Made by a program: the position numbers and the translations under genes. This document shows positions 61,982 to 64,000 of a stretch of 64,000 bases of DNA, one piece after another (within the stretch, counting starts at the first letter, position 1; each line of letters opens with the position of its first letter). Source of the stretch: Alistipes montrealensis (GTDB lineage Bacteria > Bacteroidota > Bacteroidia > Bacteroidales > Rikenellaceae); NCBI RefSeq assembly GCF_018362775.1, contig NZ_JAGYXY010000005.1, positions 41,709 to 105,708 on the forward strand. The letters are read 5' to 3'. The notes beneath the pieces were generated by a model. It worked only from the letters and a program-made list of their open reading frames with translations, made no database searches and was not told the origin of the DNA.

Positions 61982-63151
61982 TTATTCGACAATGACTGCA
62001 CGGTTCAGTTCCGGTTCGGCAAAACGGTTGTTCGTATCGCCCTCGGCCTTCTTGACCAGACGTTCGGGAGCTACACCGTACTTATTCTTCAGCAGGTTGT
62101 AGACATACTCCATCCGCTGCTCGCTCAGGCGCTGGTTCAGCTCCTTGCTGCCGGTAGCCTTGTCGGCCGAACCGATCAGCGTAAAAGTCTTGTCCTTGTC
62201 GGCCTTGATGGCGTTCTTGACATAAAATTCGAGGTTCGTAAGCTCCTTGCTGTCGAGCGTAGCCTTGCCGATCTTGAAGAAGAGTACCACGGGCGATGCG
62301 GAAACCTTCTGCTCGACAACGACCTTGGCCGGCGCGTTGCGCAGTTTCTCGTTCTCGTCGCTCAAGGCCGAGTTCTTCGACGAAAGGTCGTCGTTGTTCG
62401 CCTCGAGGCGCTGGATGCGGTTGAGATAGGGTGTAACATCCACCGGCTGCACGCTCGATACGCGCGAGAAACCACGGCGGTTGAATTTGTAAGCCAGACC
62501 AGCCGTTACCGAAAGCATGCCCTCGCCGATACGTCCGCCGGTTACACCGTCGAAGCGCTGGTTGACAAGCAGGCAGCGGGCCTCGAGCGTCAGGTCGAGC
62601 GACTTGCAGAGGCGCACGACATTCAGCAGGCCGATATCGAAGCCGATTTCGTTGTCATGAGTATCGTTGCCGTAAGAGCGCGCCCAGCCGACACCGGCAT
62701 AGGGTACGAAGTTCCACGTACGGTCCTCCTTGTAGCCGCTCACGGCATTCGAGAAGTTCCACATAGCGTCGGCATGCAGATACATTACGCCGAATTTCTC
62801 CTGGAACAGGCCGCCGTCGGCGCCCTTGGCATAGATCGTTCCGGCGGTCGTCCAGCCTTTGGCCTGAAGGCCCGCGTATCCGACACGCGCACCGATCGAC
62901 GGCGTGAACCATTTACCGACATGGATGTCCAGCGCCGGGGCCAGGCGTTTACCGAATTTACCTTCGGAATCGTTCTCGCCGAAATAGAGGTTTACACCAC
63001 CGGCGACTCCGACGAAAATATTATCGAAAAAGCGATTGGTTTCATAAGGACCGCGTACAATGCGGTTTTGCGCATCCCGGTTGCCATTCTCCTGAGCCGA
63101 AGCGACTCCGCTGGCGAAGACAAATAATGCAATGATGTAGAGACGTTTCAT
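61982..63151 (-). CDS. OmpA-family outer membrane protein
   Basis: A 389-residue protein (start ATG at 63151) with a signal peptide ending near VASAQ (about 20). An N-terminal beta barrel at about 35-230 has FFDNIFVGVAGGVNLYFGEN, ARVGYAGLQAKGW and NFVPYAGVGWARSYGNDT. A short coiled-coil linker (RLEANNDDLSSKNSALSDEN) leads to a C-terminal OmpA peptidoglycan-binding domain at about 285-389 (FKIGKATLDSKEL, LIGSADKATGSKELNQRLSE, RLVKKAEGDTNNRF). It probably anchors the fimbrial or adhesive apparatus to the cell wall. P. gingivalis-like fimbrial loci often carry such a gene. Confidence 0.92.
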   Translation of the reverse strand: MKRLYIIALFVFASGVASAQENGNRDAQNRIVRGPYETNRFFDNIFVGVAGGVNLYFGENDSEGKFGKRLAPALDIHVGKWFTPSIGARVGYAGLQAKGWTTAGTIYAKGADGGLFQEKFGVMYLHADAMWNFSNAVSGYKEDRTWNFVPYAGVGWARSYGNDTHDNEIGFDIGLLNVVRLCKSLDLTLEARCLLVNQRFDGVTGGRIGEGMLSVTAGLAYKFNRRGFSRVSSVQPVDVTPYLNRIQRLEANNDDLSSKNSALSDENEKLRNAPAKVVVEQKVSASPVVLFFKIGKATLDSKELTNLEFYVKNAIKADKDKTFTLIGSADKATGSKELNQRLSEQRMEYVYNLLKNKYGVAPERLVKKAEGDTNNRFAEPELNRAVIVE

Positions 63152-63170
63152 TTTGTTGTTTATTAAATGG

Positions 63171-63662
63171 TTAATTGTGTTGTTCTGCATGTTCTGTTGT
63201 TTGTAAGTTAATATGTGGTAATTTGGCCCTGCTTCGCTCCGACAATGCAGGGGAATCGAGTTCATCGATGTAGATGTTCGAAAGGTATTCGCGCGTCAGC
63301 GCATCGTACTGTCTGTTCACCTTGTACAAAGGCTGCATGGTGTAGGTGTTCTCGTACGACCAGAACCCGTTTGAAATTTCATGCATGCCGCCTTCCAGCC
63401 GTACGACCAGATCGTACAGGCTCGGCCGGACATTGGGATTCCATTCGTAGGTAGTGCGGCTCGACTGGATGTCGCAGGTCACGAAGTCGGTCCTGGCGAC
63501 CAGTTCCCGCAGGGCCCGGCGATACATATAGGTATCCGCATTCGGGGTCAGGCATGCCGTCAGCAACTCGGGACTCTTCATAGGAGGAACCCCGGCTTCC
63601 GCAGCTTTGCGCAATGTGAGCAGAATCTTGACTGCCCATAAAACCTTAGGAGAGAGTGTCAA
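63171..63662 (-). CDS. Possible Rrf2-like winged-helix regulator with C-terminal extension
   Basis: A 163-residue protein. The start is TTG at 63662; no ATG fits, and an in-frame stop lies 6 codons upstream. The N-terminus TLSPKVLWAVKILLTLRKAA and the later LYDLVVRLEGGMHEI recall the first helix and the DVVRAVEG helix of Rrf2-type regulators. TYMYRRALRELVARTDFVTC could be the recognition helix. No iron-sulfur Cys cluster. The last ~60 residues (YKVNRQYDALTREYLSNIYI) are of unknown type. First gene after the invertible segment and 19 bases ahead of the OmpA gene, so a local regulator is plausible but uncertain. Confidence 0.6.
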   Translation of the reverse strand: MTLSPKVLWAVKILLTLRKAAEAGVPPMKSPELLTACLTPNADTYMYRRALRELVARTDFVTCDIQSSRTTYEWNPNVRPSLYDLVVRLEGGMHEISNGFWSYENTYTMQPLYKVNRQYDALTREYLSNIYIDELDSPALSERSRAKLPHINLQTTEHAEQHN

Positions 63663-63707
63663 TTTGTAAGTTGTTTTATTTCAAATAGTTACACTATCTT
63701 CCCGAGT

Positions 63708-63730
63708 CCCATTACTATAAATAATGGGTC
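63708..63730 (+). repeat. Left inverted repeat of the putative promoter switch
   Basis: A 23-base arm that begins CCCATTACTATAAATAATG. It is the reverse complement of 63978-64000 at 22 of 23 positions. It has its own dyad, CCCATTA/TAATGGG with a 7-base centre, like a tyrosine- or serine-recombinase site. Confidence 0.88.
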
Positions 63731-63901
63731 TTGTTTACCTAAAGCGCTGACAGTCAGCTAAAAAATAGCAGATTTGGACACGATGAAAAGAAAAAAAACC
63801 GAATGTTATGCCCGTCCACCGGTTTCGAAGATCAGATAACGATACAAAATGCAGATAATCAACAGATTAAATGATAATATGCATTTTTTTCTTATAAAAT
63901 A

Positions 63902-63933
63902 TTTGGTTATAATTATAAATAACCTTACTTTTG
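63902..63933 (+). promoter_or_regulatory. Promoter inside the invertible segment, facing right
   Basis: TTTG (63902-63905), 20 bases, TACTTTTG (63926-63933): full match to the Bacteroidetes promoter. In the present orientation it reads out past 64000. Confidence 0.85.
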
Positions 63934-63977
63934 CAGATGACGGGAATTGTTTAAATAGCAATCATTTATATCCTGAA

Positions 63978-64000
63978 GACACATTATTTATAGTAATGGG
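63978..64000 (-). repeat. Right inverted repeat of the putative promoter switch
   Basis: Ends CATTATTTATAGTAATGGG at the last base of the window. Reverse complement of 63708-63730 with one mismatch. The match may extend beyond the window. Confidence 0.88.

Larger units (their letters stand above)
63708..64000. promoter_or_regulatory. Putative invertible promoter segment (phase-variation switch)
   Basis: Two 23-base inverted repeats (22/23 identical) enclose 247 AT-rich bases with no gene. The enclosed segment holds one full-consensus promoter, facing right. On the minus strand between 63977 and 63662 no TAnnTTTG was found, so the leftward surface operon has no visible consensus promoter in this orientation. 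Inversion would place the promoter at about 63775-63806 facing the operon, with a transcript start about 105 bases before the TTG start. No recombinase gene is in the window; the right repeat ends at the window edge. Confidence 0.75.

Noticed and set aside
1..64000. CRISPR arrays, tRNA/rRNA genes, insertion sequences, prophage or conjugative genes
   Set aside because: Looked for and not found; gene order and composition look like ordinary chromosome, with the surface operon at the right edge the most accessory part.

Overview
The window looks like chromosome of a fairly GC-rich Bacteroidales bacterium, most likely Alistipes or a close relative (Rikenellaceae). The pointers are a SusC/SusD glycan locus run by an ECF sigma factor and FecR anti-sigma factor, BACON and DUF1735 surface lipoproteins, fimbrillin-like proteins, a BtuG/BtuB cobalamin locus, and many promoters of the Bacteroidetes type (-7 TAnnTTTG with TTG/TTTG 19-20 bases upstream). 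The genus is inferred from gene content. No rRNA, tRNA, CRISPR array, insertion sequence or phage was seen.

Region by region. (1) 1-5318: a leftward operon of an AmpG-type transporter, a CotH-family surface lipoprotein and a GH20 beta-hexosaminidase that runs off the left edge. (2) 5359-17350: a leftward glycan-uptake locus in the order ECF sigma, FecR, SusC, SusD, GH18-like binding protein, DUF1735-LamG lipoprotein, GH18 endo-N-acetylglucosaminidase, DUF1735-discoidin lipoprotein. It resembles N-glycan loci: the GH18 enzyme would free glycans, SusCD would import them, and GH20 and the AmpG-type carrier would deal with GlcNAc-containing products. (3) 17411-28939: one long leftward pyrimidine operon, pyrC-carA-carB-pyrK-pyrD-pyrF-redoxin-S41 protease-pyrE-pyrB. 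It is preceded by a promoter, a 35-codon leader ORF and a terminator that contains the leader's stop codon, which is the layout of a UTP-sensitive attenuator. PyrB carries a C-terminal zinc domain of the PyrI type. (4) 29148-33111: a DeoR/GlpR regulator, a GlpT-like transporter and a glycerol-1-phosphate dehydrogenase. (5) 33181-38779: a divergent phosphatase pair, a ZIP zinc transporter, a Ca2+/Na+ antiporter, MutY and a small acetyltransferase.

(6) 38851-43469: a 2TM protein, a DUF2141 protein, a TonB-family outer membrane protein, two paralogous membrane proteins and a winged-helix regulator. (7) 43523-47568: an acetyltransferase, an AsmA-like protein and a LysO-type exporter. (8) 47588-52617: a cobalamin riboswitch followed by btuG-like, unknown lipoprotein, btuB-like and alkD-like genes. 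(9) 52652-57767: a polyprenyl-phosphate mannose synthase, a GtrA/GT-C glycosyltransferase pair, a split ThrE exporter and a polytopic membrane protein.

(10) 57783-64000: a leftward surface operon with an HTH-like regulator, an OmpA-family protein, a 94-residue hypothetical protein and two modules that each pair a 46-51-residue peptide with a fimbrillin-like lipoprotein. The second lipoprotein is fused to a PI-PLC domain. Upstream, two 23-base inverted repeats (22/23 identical) bracket a 247-base segment whose only consensus promoter points away from the operon. This looks like an invertible phase-variation switch caught in the OFF orientation. It and the pyrimidine leader are the two most interesting objects in the window.
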